This document shows, one piece after another, positions 9,349 to 19,389 of a stretch of 64,000 bases of DNA (position 1 is its first letter; the number at the start of each line of letters is the position of its first letter). Both the position numbers and the translations under genes were made by a program. The notes beneath the pieces were generated by a model. The model searched no databases. It saw nothing but the letters and a program-made list of their open reading frames with translations, and was not told the origin of the DNA. The DNA comes from Acidobacteriota bacterium (GTDB taxonomy: Bacteria; Acidobacteriota; Blastocatellia; Pyrinomonadales; Pyrinomonadaceae): contig JAIVJV010000010.1 of assembly GCA_020199835.1 (NCBI GenBank), positions 242,023 through 306,022 on the forward strand, written 5' to 3'.

Positions 9349-10302
9349 TCAGAACCGGTTGGTATACTCAGGCGACTCGATGAAGCCACGAACGATCGTG
9401 TTCTCGAGAAAGTCCTTATCGGCAGTCAGTTTGAACCGTTCGTTATGGAAGATATATCCACACTGAGCCGGATTGGGACTGCCAACGCAAACTTCTGGAT
9501 CACGCCGCAGATAGCCGAAGTATTCCATAGTGACGAATGCTTGCTTGTAAAACTTCTCGTCTACCTGTGGACTCTCGACGATGGTACGTAACACCTGAGC
9601 GCGCGTCTTCGTGCCGGCGTTCAACTCGTTCACCAACTGCGCCTGGTTCGGATTTGTAACACCCGCGGTATTCAGCAGAGCTTGCACGAATGCCGAGTTT
9701 GACAACGCATCGTACTTGGCCTTGATTTCGGCTCGCTGCATCCAGGCATTGGTAAGCGCCACCTTCTTCTGTTCCGTCAGCACCGGATCGTCGTTCGACA
9801 CCGAGATGGTCTGGAGGTCGGCCATGAACTCCGCGTAATGCGGCCGGTCGATCTTCGTCGGGTCATTCACTTCCGTCGGAGTTGCCGGCCTTTGTCCCAA
9901 CGACACCATGTACAGATACATCACGTAAGAACCCTTCCGCTGAAACTCAGGTGAGCGGAAGAAGTTTGCCGACAGTGCGCCTCGCGTGAACTTGATGCAC
10001 TCGACATCGGTGGTTGCGCAGCCATTCAGGATGTTCACGTAGAAATCCAAACCTTCTGGTTCCGGAAAGCGGCGCAAAAAGTCGATGTACTGCTGCTGGA
10101 TAAAGAAATCGTAGTCAGCAATCGTGATGACCTGATTGGTGCCCGGTCGGAGTCTGAGCGGCTTGACCTTAATGTCGCCATAAAACAGATCAGACGGCAG
10201 ACCAGGCGATTCGGTAACAATCCTCAGTGTCGGGGGAGATTGGGCGAAACCGGCGCTGGCGATAAGCACTGTCAAAAGCAGTGCAGTTGCGAACTTCTTC
10301 AT
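9349..10302 (-). CDS. Secreted DUF4214 domain protein
   Basis: Start at ATG 10302, giving MKKFATALLLTVLIASAGFA, a clear signal peptide, with GGAG about 8 bases upstream. 317 residues. The mature part carries a DUF4214-like unit (ADYDFFIQQQYIDFLRRFPE followed by PEGLDFYV), and further FxR.PE/SPEF units downstream, e.g. FRSPEFQRKGSYVMYLYMVS and FIESPEYTNRF at the C-terminus. DUF4214 proteins are abundant in Acidobacteriota and often linked to surface or exported proteins. No catalytic motif is visible. It lies 134 bp downstream of the S8 protease gene on the same strand. Function unknown. Confidence 0.85.
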   Translation of the reverse strand: MKKFATALLLTVLIASAGFAQSPPTLRIVTESPGLPSDLFYGDIKVKPLRLRPGTNQVITIADYDFFIQQQYIDFLRRFPEPEGLDFYVNILNGCATTDVECIKFTRGALSANFFRSPEFQRKGSYVMYLYMVSLGQRPATPTEVNDPTKIDRPHYAEFMADLQTISVSNDDPVLTEQKKVALTNAWMQRAEIKAKYDALSNSAFVQALLNTAGVTNPNQAQLVNELNAGTKTRAQVLRTIVESPQVDEKFYKQAFVTMEYFGYLRRDPEVCVGSPNPAQCGYIFHNERFKLTADKDFLENTIVRGFIESPEYTNRF

Positions 10303-10436
10303 ATTGCTACTCCGGAACATTAAGTTGCTTGCTTGGTTTCTGGGACCTGAGGCTTGGGGCGCGTGCGCACTCACCTCGAAATATACTTTGCGTCAGGAAC
10401 TGTGTCAACGGTTTTGCCTTGCCAATACCGGCTGTT

Positions 10437-13283
10437 CTAGTTTCTTATTCGAATTGTGGCGGTATTACTCACCACGCTGTGCGCAGTCACGTTGACCGCA
10501 CAGTTCCCCACCGCCAGATTAGTCGGTAGACGGAAAATCACCTGGGTAAATCCAAGACCCGGCATCGGTCGCACGTCTTCGGCCGGTACACTGAAAACCT
10601 GACCATTGTTGTCGAGCAGAGTAACCACGACCGCCGATGGTTGCTCGCCGGGTAATAGTACCAGCCCTGACACGAGAATGACGACTCGTGTGTTGGGGTC
10701 GCTACTCGACCGCAGCAGATTGTTGGTGTTGACCACCGGGAACGGATCGCGCACATGCATCATGGCATCCATTGCGGCCGCCAGATTAACGGCCAGTGGT
10801 GTCTCTTCCAACAACAAATGCATCGGCGACGGGGTTGGTGTCGGGGACGGCGACGGCGTCGGAGTAGTTGTTGGCGAAGGAGTCGGTCCGGCTGATCGCG
10901 GCGTAAACGTCACTTCCTGCGCATTGGTCAAACTGATACGCGTCTCCTCAGACGTGTGACTGGTGATCACGTATCCCTCTTGATCCCCGCCACCTATTCC
11001 TACGGTAGGCAACAGATTTGTATTGCCGGCCCCGTACCGAGTTTTGATAACTCCGTCGCGCCGCAATTCGATCTCAAAATTTACCGGCCCGCCGCCTAAG
11101 CAAACACCCGTGTTTTCGTCAGTGTTACAGGGGATTCCCTGCCAACGGAAGATGATGCGGTTCGGGTTCTGCTGATCGGGCGGAGTGACATACACACCGG
11201 CAGTGGACGAGCTGGATAGCCGCAGATCCAGGTCTTCCCAGAGACCGGCAATCATCGCAAAACCACCGAGGGCGCCGGGTGACGGAGGAACGTCGTCAGC
11301 ATCTCCATTGCCCCGCACCGGCGGAGGCGAAAAGTAGAGAGCACCGTTACTCGAGATAATTACGCTGGTAAACCCGGTCCCGAAAAATGGAACGACAAAT
11401 CCCGTCGGGAAGACAAAGTCGGTGTAAGCATCGTCGGCGTTCATCGTTAGTCGTTGACCGCCGGTCGTTAGGGCGGCGGGGCTTCCCAGCGATGTCGTAT
11501 ACGGGTCGCCCACCAGCTCAGGTATGGTGACGTTCACGGTGGCGGACGGACCGGCGTTTCCGAGTTCGTCGATCGAACGCAGATTGATCGTGCCGGCGGT
11601 ATGCCGCAAGGGTATCGTCACCTGCGCAGTTTGGGCCGCGCCCGAAACGCCCGGAACGCCACCTCTCAGCGGGAACACTTTACCGCTCGTGCTATCGGTA
11701 AACGAGAGTTCATACAAGGCCGCCTGTCCTGTTGGCCCATCGTCACCAGAGGCATTCCAGGTGAGGTCAAACAGCCGCCCGTTTTGGAAATTGACCTGAA
11801 AGTTGGTGACCGAGCCCGGCGCAACACTATCTCCAGTCGCCAGGGCCTGAAGACTCTTGGCTACGTTTAACCGCCTGCCGGTCAGCGTCTTGCCATTGAG
11901 CGAGCCCACCACGTCGCCATTGAACAACAACAGATTTTTCACCTGCTGAACAGTCAAACTCGAATTCTGCGCCCACAGCAGGGCCGCGGCGCCTGAAACG
12001 TGAGGCACCGCCATGGAAGTACCGTTGAACGATGAGTAGGTATCGCCGTTTGGGTCCGTGAACGACGGATCGCAAATGTCCGGGTCCGGTGACGAGCAAG
12101 GCGGAGTGGTACTTAAAATTTGCAGCCCGGGCGCACCGAGATCGACGGTCGTCGCACCGAAATGGGAAAAGGAAGCCAGCGAGTCGGATTGCGTGGTGGC
12201 GGCTACTGAAACGACGTTAGGAGCATTGAAGCTCGCCGGGAAGTGCGGGACCAATTCGTTATTTGGTACACGGCTCCCGTCATCGACGTTTCCCGCCGCA
12301 GCTACCATGAGTATGCCGGATGAGTCGAGCTGATTGATGGCGTCGAGAAAAGCCTGCGCAAACTCGCTATTGCCAAAGCTCGCATTGAGCACACGAATGT
12401 TTGCGCCCTTCGTCTGGCCGCTGCTCACCCAAAGGTCGCGCATTTTTTTGGCGTAGTCGCAGGCCCGGATCACATCGGAAGTTCGGCCCAAGCCAAACTC
12501 ATCCAGAAATTTCAGCGACATCAAACTAACGGTCCAGTTGACGCCGGCGATGCCTTTGCTGTTATTGCCCGCGGCGCCGATGGTGCCCGCAACGTGGGTG
12601 GCGTGACTCTCGCCATCATCACCGCTAAAAAGGGTCCCGCTATTGTTGACGAAGTTGTACCCGTGCAGGTCTCCGCTGATGCCCGGTATTGAACCCGGCA
12701 TCGGGTTGGTCCAGATATTTGGTTGCAGATCAAGATGACTGACGTCGATGCCCTGATCGACGACGCCGACTACAACACTGCTGCTGCCTTTGGTTGTGTC
12801 CCAGGCTTGCGGCGCGCCGATCTTGCCCAACCCGTAAAGACCGGGACTGTTGAAGAGGGTATCGTTCGGAACGGTGATGTCGGCACTGAGAATGTAGTTG
12901 GGTTCAGCGTAAAGAACGTCAGGCTGATTGCGGAAAGCGATAATCGCTCTCATCGTCTCGCGAGCGTCCACGCGCGCCAGTCGCAGGCCTTGGACGAGGT
13001 CTGAACCGTCGAAGCGCTCGACCCGTGTGGGCAACTGCTCACCGTCACGCGTCGCGACGGTCGTCGGGCCCGTTCTGCGTCTCGCTACCGCTTCGCTCCG
13101 ATAGCGAACGAGCACCTCTCCCGGTACAAACGACGCTTGCTTGGGCTTGGACCGCGACTGCAACTTTGCGCGTGAGCGCACAGGGAAAAGCATGCTTGCA
13201 ACGCCGATTATGAGGAAGCACAGAAGGATTACGCTTACGGCCTTAAAGCGCGGTTCGAGTATTGTGGGGGGGCATTTCGGCAT
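10437..13283 (-). CDS. Secreted subtilisin-like (S8) serine protease with C-terminal beta domains
   Basis: A 948-residue protein. Residues 13-34 form a signal peptide or anchor. A propeptide-like segment with FVPGEVLVRYRSE precedes the S8 domain. The catalytic triad is Asp176 (VVGVVDQGID), His227 (SHATHVAGT) and Ser423 (NGTSMAVPHVSG), with the oxyanion Asn in AAAGN. After a fibronectin-like segment (about 500-590) and a large beta domain (600-800), a Pro/Thr/Ser linker (PTPSPTTTPTPSPSPTPTPS) leads to a final module of about 125 residues ending SNTATIRIRN. The same module ends the next protein. SD GAAGGA lies about 10 bases before the ATG. Expected role: extracellular or cell-surface proteolysis. 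The 20-bp spacing to the metalloprotease gene upstream indicates a joint operon. Confidence 0.93.
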   Translation of the reverse strand: MPKCPPTILEPRFKAVSVILLCFLIIGVASMLFPVRSRAKLQSRSKPKQASFVPGEVLVRYRSEAVARRRTGPTTVATRDGEQLPTRVERFDGSDLVQGLRLARVDARETMRAIIAFRNQPDVLYAEPNYILSADITVPNDTLFNSPGLYGLGKIGAPQAWDTTKGSSSVVVGVVDQGIDVSHLDLQPNIWTNPMPGSIPGISGDLHGYNFVNNSGTLFSGDDGESHATHVAGTIGAAGNNSKGIAGVNWTVSLMSLKFLDEFGLGRTSDVIRACDYAKKMRDLWVSSGQTKGANIRVLNASFGNSEFAQAFLDAINQLDSSGILMVAAAGNVDDGSRVPNNELVPHFPASFNAPNVVSVAATTQSDSLASFSHFGATTVDLGAPGLQILSTTPPCSSPDPDICDPSFTDPNGDTYSSFNGTSMAVPHVSGAAALLWAQNSSLTVQQVKNLLLFNGDVVGSLNGKTLTGRRLNVAKSLQALATGDSVAPGSVTNFQVNFQNGRLFDLTWNASGDDGPTGQAALYELSFTDSTSGKVFPLRGGVPGVSGAAQTAQVTIPLRHTAGTINLRSIDELGNAGPSATVNVTIPELVGDPYTTSLGSPAALTTGGQRLTMNADDAYTDFVFPTGFVVPFFGTGFTSVIISSNGALYFSPPPVRGNGDADDVPPSPGALGGFAMIAGLWEDLDLRLSSSSTAGVYVTPPDQQNPNRIIFRWQGIPCNTDENTGVCLGGGPVNFEIELRRDGVIKTRYGAGNTNLLPTVGIGGGDQEGYVITSHTSEETRISLTNAQEVTFTPRSAGPTPSPTTTPTPSPSPTPTPSPMHLLLEETPLAVNLAAAMDAMMHVRDPFPVVNTNNLLRSSSDPNTRVVILVSGLVLLPGEQPSAVVVTLLDNNGQVFSVPAEDVRPMPGLGFTQVIFRLPTNLAVGNCAVNVTAHSVVSNTATIRIRN

Positions 13284-13302
13284 TGAGGTGCTTTCCTTCG
13301 TG

Positions 13303-15399
13303 TTAGTTCGTTCGGATCCTGAACGTCGCTGTATTGCTCACCTGATTCTGAGTCATCACTTTGATCCTGCAAGTGCCTGCGGGTAGGTTGTCCGGCAAGC
13401 GAAAAGTGATTTGAGTCAGCGGCTGATTAACCATCGCACGATGGTCCTGGGCTAACACATTATGCGTCTGATTATTGCTGTCAACCAGATTTATCGTCAC
13501 CGCCGACGCCGCGGCTCCTGCCGGGAGCTGCAAGTCTGCGACGTAGATGACTAGTCTGGTATTCCGATCCGATCCGCTGTTCAGAGTGTTGGCGCTGTTA
13601 AGCACGAGGAACGGATCGCGCACCATCAAGATCGAATCCAGCGCCACTGCTTGATCCGCTGCGGGTCCGGATTGATCGAGCAGGAGTTGCATAGGCACGA
13701 CCGGATTGCAAGTCGTTGCACTCCAGTTAAGAGTGATTGGTCCAACATCGCCGCCGGGACTACCGCCGAAACTGCCGTTGTCAAAAACGTCCACAGCAAT
13801 TCTGTAGGTTACGCCCGCACTGGCAGTGAAGGTAACTTTACTGGTCCTATCGGTACCGCTGACGTCATCGCTCTGAGAAGCGGCGACTGTCAGTGAGCCC
13901 ACAGCCGAGCCCGTATAGACGGCGAGCACCGTGTCGACCGGACTTCCCGCAGTGTTGAATTCAACGCTCGTGGTGACGGGCGCCTGCCACTGATACCAAA
14001 CCGAATGTGTGCCGCCACCGTTCGGTGGGAAGTGGTTTGGCTCGCCACTCTCTCTGGTCGCCCCGACCGTGGTGCCGTTTACGGTACCCGAACAACCGGG
14101 AAGCGCCTGGGCCGCGGCAAAATTGTTATTCGGAGGCGCCGGTGCGGAAGAAACCGGGTTCGAGTTGAAGCCGAAGATGTTGAGCGCGTTGATGTCCGCG
14201 GCTGTAATCTGCCTTCTTACGCCGCCCGGAATGCGAGGATCCATGATCCCGATAACAACTCCGCCATTTAATGGGAAATGCCGCCAATGGCTCGACTGAT
14301 TGCCGTCAGCGTTGTCGTCCTTACTGCCACTGGGTCCGCCATCTGAAAGCCCCAACTGACTTTGTCCGGGTACAAAATAGTATTGCGAATTGGCGGTCGG
14401 TCCCCCCACCGTCATGATGCGTTGCGCGCTGGTGAACGTAGCCGTCGTCATGCCTGAACGAAAGCGGTAAAGATCCCACATTGCAGGCGTTGACGAACCC
14501 GATCCTGAACGCGAGGTAAAACCGAGAGCATGCCCGATCTCGTGAGTGGCTACGGATTCAAAATCGGTGCCTGAGATTCCATTGGTGTGATCGAAATCGT
14601 AGGTCACGATCTCGGAATTGAAACCAATGCGCGCTTTATTGTCCGTCTGCTGCGCCACAGGATTCAGCAACCCGATCGCCCGGGCAATCGAGCTCGAAAC
14701 CGACACCGAAGTGGCGTTACCCAGATCCGTCGGCACGCTCGATGCCGGTAGCGCGTTGTAGACACTCAGTTTTGCTGGAGTGTTTGCGCCATTGATCAGG
14801 TTTTGTCTGACAACGGAATAGTTGACGCTACCGAGACTCGGAGAGCTGGTGGATCCCAGAACCCCACTCGGCCACGCTGTACCGAAGTTCGTGGGCCCGT
14901 AATCAACTTCAAGATAAATCGTCACTGGCGAGGTGATGAGGTTTTCCCATGCTGCGGCTGCTCTGATGAAGGCCGCTTTGGCAGGAGCATTCGCATCGAG
15001 AGCCGGTGTCGCTAACAAAATGATCGTCAGGTGATCGACCGCGTTATCGCCAACGGTCGCTTGATCTGCAGCCGCCGCCAGGCCTGTCGCCTTGTCTTCA
15101 GTATGGTTGATCTGCCGGAGATTCTTTGGCGCAATCCTTTGCAAGTCACCGATTTCGTGCGCATTCGCTTCGCGACAGGCGACGTCGCCGTTTTCATCCT
15201 GGTAAAGCAGGAAGTAGTCGTTTTGTGGTATCGGATCTGACGGCGGAGCAGTGGCGGAAGCGGTGATGCCCACCGATGGCAGGATCAGCAGCGCCATCAA
15301 AAGGAAGGCTAGCGCCCGATGGGCCGTAGGTCCCATAACTGATTTGACCGTTAGGGAGTGACGCGCAGCGGCAGCGAAAATCAGTAACTTCAACTTCAT
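13303..15399 (-). CDS. Secreted zinc metalloprotease (HExxHxxGF) with shared C-terminal module
   Basis: A 698-residue exported protein. The start at 15399 has AAGGAA almost touching the ATG, so a shorter start (for example Met22) is possible; the hydrophobic export segment is at residues 29-50. The catalytic motif THEIGHALGF (two zinc His, catalytic Glu, third His) is near residue 290, typical of metzincin-like peptidases. Residues about 420-540 form a PPC-like beta domain (SVWYQWQAPVTTSVEF, VTYRIAVDVFD). The last about 125 residues (LLLDQSGPAADQAVALDS to SNTATFRIRTN) match the end of the neighbouring S8 protease, suggesting a common surface-targeting or anchoring module. Probably acts outside the cell, perhaps with the S8 enzyme. 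Confidence 0.88.
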   Translation of the reverse strand: MKLKLLIFAAAARHSLTVKSVMGPTAHRALAFLLMALLILPSVGITASATAPPSDPIPQNDYFLLYQDENGDVACREANAHEIGDLQRIAPKNLRQINHTEDKATGLAAAADQATVGDNAVDHLTIILLATPALDANAPAKAAFIRAAAAWENLITSPVTIYLEVDYGPTNFGTAWPSGVLGSTSSPSLGSVNYSVVRQNLINGANTPAKLSVYNALPASSVPTDLGNATSVSVSSSIARAIGLLNPVAQQTDNKARIGFNSEIVTYDFDHTNGISGTDFESVATHEIGHALGFTSRSGSGSSTPAMWDLYRFRSGMTTATFTSAQRIMTVGGPTANSQYYFVPGQSQLGLSDGGPSGSKDDNADGNQSSHWRHFPLNGGVVIGIMDPRIPGGVRRQITAADINALNIFGFNSNPVSSAPAPPNNNFAAAQALPGCSGTVNGTTVGATRESGEPNHFPPNGGGTHSVWYQWQAPVTTSVEFNTAGSPVDTVLAVYTGSAVGSLTVAASQSDDVSGTDRTSKVTFTASAGVTYRIAVDVFDNGSFGGSPGGDVGPITLNWSATTCNPVVPMQLLLDQSGPAADQAVALDSILMVRDPFLVLNSANTLNSGSDRNTRLVIYVADLQLPAGAAASAVTINLVDSNNQTHNVLAQDHRAMVNQPLTQITFRLPDNLPAGTCRIKVMTQNQVSNTATFRIRTN

Positions 15400-15600
15400 T
15401 TCCTTGAATGTGTGTCAAATCGGGAGGAACCGTCTTCGAAGCGCAAGCCGTTCAGGTGCTTCAAAGTGTATTGAGGATGCCTGGGACAATACGACTTTAT
15501 CGAAAAGGCCCGATTTTGGCCCGATCGAGGTCTCATAGGGGGCGACCGCCAAGCATAATAACTTTTGCAGCCGTGAGCCGTCTAGATAGATGGCGGGTGT

Positions 15601-18096
15601 TTACCGGAAGCGCTGTCCGATCTGTTCGGTGCCGAAGCTGCCGATGCCGTTCAGACGAAAACTGAACACCACTCGGTTCTCTTTGCGCAGGCCCACGTTG
15701 AAGGTCGAAAACTGCCCCGTTACTGCGCAACAGTCCCAACTATTCCCCAGCGTCAGCGTGGAACTGATGAGCGAATTGTCACCGCGGCCGGGCCGCTTTT
15801 GGAAATCGAAGAAGAACGAGGCGCCGCCAAACAGACCTTGATTGCGGTTGCCCAAAAACACCGCCGGGCTCCACTGCGAGCCACGCAAAGTGCCCGCCTC
15901 GAGACCGCGTGCGTCGGCAAATCTAGCAAGACTCGGCACCAGCTCGATCGCGCGCGTGTAGTAGAAACTCTGGAAGACCTCAATCAACGAGCGCGTGAGG
16001 CCAAAGGTAGTTGAGAGCGACCGCATGCCGCCGCCGCGTGTGTCGAGATCGCTGCGCACGTCAACGAAGAGATGGCGTCGCGGTCGATAGCGCGCGTCTA
16101 CATTGATGGGCGAGAAACGGCGCGGCACGCCGCCGTAGACAAAACCGGAGATCGTGTTAATCGGGTAGAACTGGTTGCGGCGGCCGGGAATGAGCGCGCC
16201 GCCGAAAGAGGGATCAAAGAAGTATTTGCCGCGGATCGTGATCGTCAACGCTTCGTAAGGTTGACTCGAAAGCAACGGCCGCTCGCGTCCTGGAACTTCT
16301 CGCACCGGCGCGTCGCTCACGTTTTCCGTGGAGCGGCGCGTGAAGAAACGGTTCGCGATGCCAAACTCGATTTCGTTCGTGTCGGCAACGATGTCGGTGT
16401 AGTCGAAACGAATGATGCGATCGAAGTTGTTAACGCCGGTAACCTTGCGATAGACGGCGTAAGGCTCGATCACGTGACGAAAGAAAAAGCTGCCGTCGCC
16501 ACGGCGAAAATCTTTCGCGAACGCCGGCGGGCGAACATCGAATTCAAACTCGCCGTACGAGCGCGTGATGTTTCGGCTCAGCACGTCACGCGTCGCGGGT
16601 TCGAGCGAGTTGGAATAAAAAGTCACGCGGCCCGCGCCGGAAGCAGTCATGGTCCAACCGGCAAAATTTAGCGGCAACTCGAAACGTGGATGCAGATCGA
16701 GTCGCTGGACGATCGACGGCGAGAGGATCGGGTTACCGCCGACCTCGTTTGTAAACAGCGTCAGATCTTCCACCGTTTCCTTGCGGCTCACACCGTCAGC
16801 GCTGCCGCTGAAAGAAAAGTAAACCGGCAGGTCCTTGAGGAAGTTCAGAATGGTCGGGCGTTTGTCGATGCTGACGCTCGGCAACTGGCGAATGCGAATA
16901 CGCGCGTTGGTCAGTGACGTCACTTGAGTGCGCGCGAGAAAGTTGAAGCTGTACTCGTCGTGGTCCTTGTTAATAAAGACCTGCGAAGTCTCTTCCGGCG
17001 AGATCGCCTGCTGAATGTTGTCGGAGAACACCTGACGAAACGCGAGGTTTGACGTGATGTTCACGTCCGACGCGGCGATGAACCCGTTTTTGAAGTAATG
17101 CACGCCCTCAGCGTAAAAACTCGATCCTCCCTGGTCCGGATGCGCTTCATCTGCCGCTGGACCAAAGATGCGATCTTTCACGGCGTAAAAGCCGAGGTTC
17201 AGATAAGAGCGTGAGTTGGCGCGCGTTCGCAGATCGGCGCCGAAGCCAAGCCCGCGCTGCGTGTAAACGTCGTTGCGAAAAGTGAGGTCGGCTGAGCGGC
17301 CGAGCGTTTGGTAGTACGCCGTTGAAAGTCGCACGCCTTTCGCGCCTGAGCCACCGAACGTCGGCGTCAAAAATCCCGACGCGCGATCGCGTGGCTTGAG
17401 CGACACCGATGCGTAAGGCAGATAGAAAACAGGAACATCTTTCAACCGCAACTTGGGCGCATAAATGCGCACGCGATCGCCGGTTTTGATCGTCGCTTTG
17501 CTCGCGTGAAAGCTCCACTTGGGCACGTCTTCGTCACACGCCGTCACTTGCACGTTGGAAGCGACAATCGTGTCGAGACTGATCTTCTCGACGCGGTCGG
17601 CGGTGAAGTAAATACGCGTGCCGTCCTGTGTCTGGTTGGTGAAGCCGGTGGAGTTTACGAAGTAACCGGTCTTCGTGCGGTAGTTCCACTCCGCGCGCGA
17701 ACCGGTGATGCGTTGCTGGTCGGCCTGATCGAATACGACGCTGCCTTCAGCGACGACTCTGTTTTGGGCTTCGTAAACCGTCATCTTGTCCGCTTGCAAG
17801 CGGTACGTACCGATGCGGGCGTCGACGTTTCCTTCGTAAACCACGATACGCGCGTTTTCGGGTCCGGAGCCCTCCTGTTTGGTCGCGTCGATGGAGATTT
17901 TGTCTGTCTCGATGCCAGGTACAGCGCCTTGCGCGGGTGCTGGTCGTCGCGGCACGGGTTGATCGATTGTAAGCGGATTTACGTTCGGCGTGTCGGTGAG
18001 AGGATTGGTTACTTTTCGATCGACCGGATTAGTTTGCTGCGCAAGTACAAACTGGCAGGCCAAGACAAGAATCAGGTTTGCCAGCAAGAGACGCAA
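15601..18096 (-). CDS. lptD: LPS-assembly outer-membrane protein LptD (OstA/Imp)
   Basis: 831 residues. Start is TTG 18096, giving a signal peptide (MRLLLANLILVLACQFVLAQ) and with GGAGGG about 13 bases upstream. Residues about 70-220 are an OstA/LptA-like beta-jellyroll (ARIVVYEGNVDARIGTYRLQ, VVAEGSVVF, GSRAEWNYRTKTGYF). The rest is the beta-barrel domain (VFYLPYASVSLKPRDRASGF, FLTPTFGG, many aromatic beta strands) that inserts LPS into the outer leaflet. In characterised systems LptD pairs with LptE, which is not seen here. Divergent from lpxB and close to lpxD/lpxA, so lipid A synthesis and LPS export genes cluster. The C-terminus is short and lacks an obvious final aromatic. Confidence 0.9.
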   Translation of the reverse strand: MRLLLANLILVLACQFVLAQQTNPVDRKVTNPLTDTPNVNPLTIDQPVPRRPAPAQGAVPGIETDKISIDATKQEGSGPENARIVVYEGNVDARIGTYRLQADKMTVYEAQNRVVAEGSVVFDQADQQRITGSRAEWNYRTKTGYFVNSTGFTNQTQDGTRIYFTADRVEKISLDTIVASNVQVTACDEDVPKWSFHASKATIKTGDRVRIYAPKLRLKDVPVFYLPYASVSLKPRDRASGFLTPTFGGSGAKGVRLSTAYYQTLGRSADLTFRNDVYTQRGLGFGADLRTRANSRSYLNLGFYAVKDRIFGPAADEAHPDQGGSSFYAEGVHYFKNGFIAASDVNITSNLAFRQVFSDNIQQAISPEETSQVFINKDHDEYSFNFLARTQVTSLTNARIRIRQLPSVSIDKRPTILNFLKDLPVYFSFSGSADGVSRKETVEDLTLFTNEVGGNPILSPSIVQRLDLHPRFELPLNFAGWTMTASGAGRVTFYSNSLEPATRDVLSRNITRSYGEFEFDVRPPAFAKDFRRGDGSFFFRHVIEPYAVYRKVTGVNNFDRIIRFDYTDIVADTNEIEFGIANRFFTRRSTENVSDAPVREVPGRERPLLSSQPYEALTITIRGKYFFDPSFGGALIPGRRNQFYPINTISGFVYGGVPRRFSPINVDARYRPRRHLFVDVRSDLDTRGGGMRSLSTTFGLTRSLIEVFQSFYYTRAIELVPSLARFADARGLEAGTLRGSQWSPAVFLGNRNQGLFGGASFFFDFQKRPGRGDNSLISSTLTLGNSWDCCAVTGQFSTFNVGLRKENRVVFSFRLNGIGSFGTEQIGQRFR

Positions 18097-18198
18097 AAGC
18101 GAGCGGAGCCCTCCGGAACGCGGTTGTTAGTCGAGCGCGAGATGCTAACACGAATGCCAAACGACGCGCGAATTGATGTTTTGTTATCATTCCGCGCC

Positions 18199-19389
18199 GT
18201 GCCAAAGCGCTTTCAGTTGATGATCGTTGCCGGTGAGCCGTCGGGAGATGCTCACGCTGCGGCGCTCGTTAATGCGTTGAGAAAAAAGTCACTCCGCGTC
18301 GAGTTCGATTGTTTTGGGGCGACCGGTCCGCTGATGCGCGCCGAAGGTGTGGAGACAATCGTCAACTCCGACGAACTCGCGATCATGGGCATTCTCGAAG
18401 TCGCGCGCGCGCTGCCGAAATTTCTCCATGCCTTTCGCACACTCAAACAAGCAGCGTTCGCACGATCGCCAGACGCCGTCGTGCTCGTCGATTGGCCCGA
18501 GTTCAACCTGCGACTCGCCACTGCGCTTCATCGACGTGGCCTGAAGATCATTTACTACATCAGTCCGCAGTTATGGGCGTGGCGGCCACGCCGCATCAGC
18601 ACGATCCAACGCGACATCGATCTGCTGTTGTCGATACTTCCGTTCGAAGCCGAGTGGTTCAAAGCGCGCGGTGTGGACCACGTTCAATTTGTCGGACATC
18701 CGCTCGCGGGGGAAGTACGCGCGCGCTTCGGACGCGAGGAGTTTTGCCGGCGCCACGATCTGAATCCGTCGCAACCAATCGTCTCACTGCTTCCCGGCAG
18801 CCGCCGCAAGGAGTTGCAACGCATACTGCCGCCGATGCTCGGCGCTGTTGCAAAGCTCAACGCGGTTCGTCCAGAGATTCAGTGTGTCGTAGTAGTCGCG
18901 CCCAGCCGAACGATAGAAGAGACGAAACAGATCGTGACGCAACAAAACGGCGCGGCTTCAATTACAGTGGCCTCGATTAAACTCGTGCCGGGCGAAACTC
19001 CCGAAGCACTCGCCGCGTCCGACGCCGCTGCGGTCGCGAGTGGCACCGCCACGCTCGAAGCAGCACTGCTCGAAACTCCAATGGTCGTGGTCTACAAGGA
19101 GTCGGCCGTGAACTGGCACACGCTGGGCCGTCTGATCACTGTCTCACACTACGGGCTGGTGAATCTTGTCGCAGGCAAAGAGATCGCACGAGAGTTAATG
19201 CAGAACGATCTCACTGCTGAAACCCTGACGCGAGAACTTCTGAAGCTGCTCGATCCCGCTGCGAACAGAATCGCGCGCCAACAACTCGCCGAGGTCGCGC
19301 AGAGGTTAGGCGAGGGCGGTGCTTCGGAACGAGCGGCGGAGTTGATCAGCGATTTTTTAAATCAGCGAGCTGCTGTTCAAGCCTTTTGA
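18199..19389 (+). CDS. lpxB: Lipid-A-disaccharide synthase LpxB
   Basis: GT19 glycosyltransferase that joins UDP-2,3-diacylglucosamine and lipid X to give the tetraacyl disaccharide 1-phosphate of lipid A, at the inner membrane. The diagnostic start QLMIVAGEPSGDAHAAALV is followed by YYISPQLWAWRPRR, FVGHPLAGEV, LLPGSRRKEL and ASGTATLEAALLETPMVVVY, all conserved LpxB blocks. Start chosen at GTG 18199 because it puts the GEPSGD motif where the family has it. ATGs at 18142 and 18154 are in-frame alternatives; none has a clear SD. 396 residues, normal length. The last 44 bp overlap the convergent lpxD. Confidence 0.93.
   Translation: MPKRFQLMIVAGEPSGDAHAAALVNALRKKSLRVEFDCFGATGPLMRAEGVETIVNSDELAIMGILEVARALPKFLHAFRTLKQAAFARSPDAVVLVDWPEFNLRLATALHRRGLKIIYYISPQLWAWRPRRISTIQRDIDLLLSILPFEAEWFKARGVDHVQFVGHPLAGEVRARFGREEFCRRHDLNPSQPIVSLLPGSRRKELQRILPPMLGAVAKLNAVRPEIQCVVVVAPSRTIEETKQIVTQQNGAASITVASIKLVPGETPEALAASDAAAVASGTATLEAALLETPMVVVYKESAVNWHTLGRLITVSHYGLVNLVAGKEIARELMQNDLTAETLTRELLKLLDPAANRIARQQLAEVAQRLGEGGASERAAELISDFLNQRAAVQAF

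Noticed and set aside
10820..10890. Repetitive GACGG/GTCGG sequence that might be a repeat array
   Set aside because: It is the coding sequence of the Pro/Thr/Ser-rich linker of the S8 protease, not a separate repeat.
17506..18198. Long upstream extension of lpxB antisense to lptD
   Set aside because: The family start (VAGEPSGD about 10 residues in) and the lptD gene on the other strand show that the extension is a shadow.
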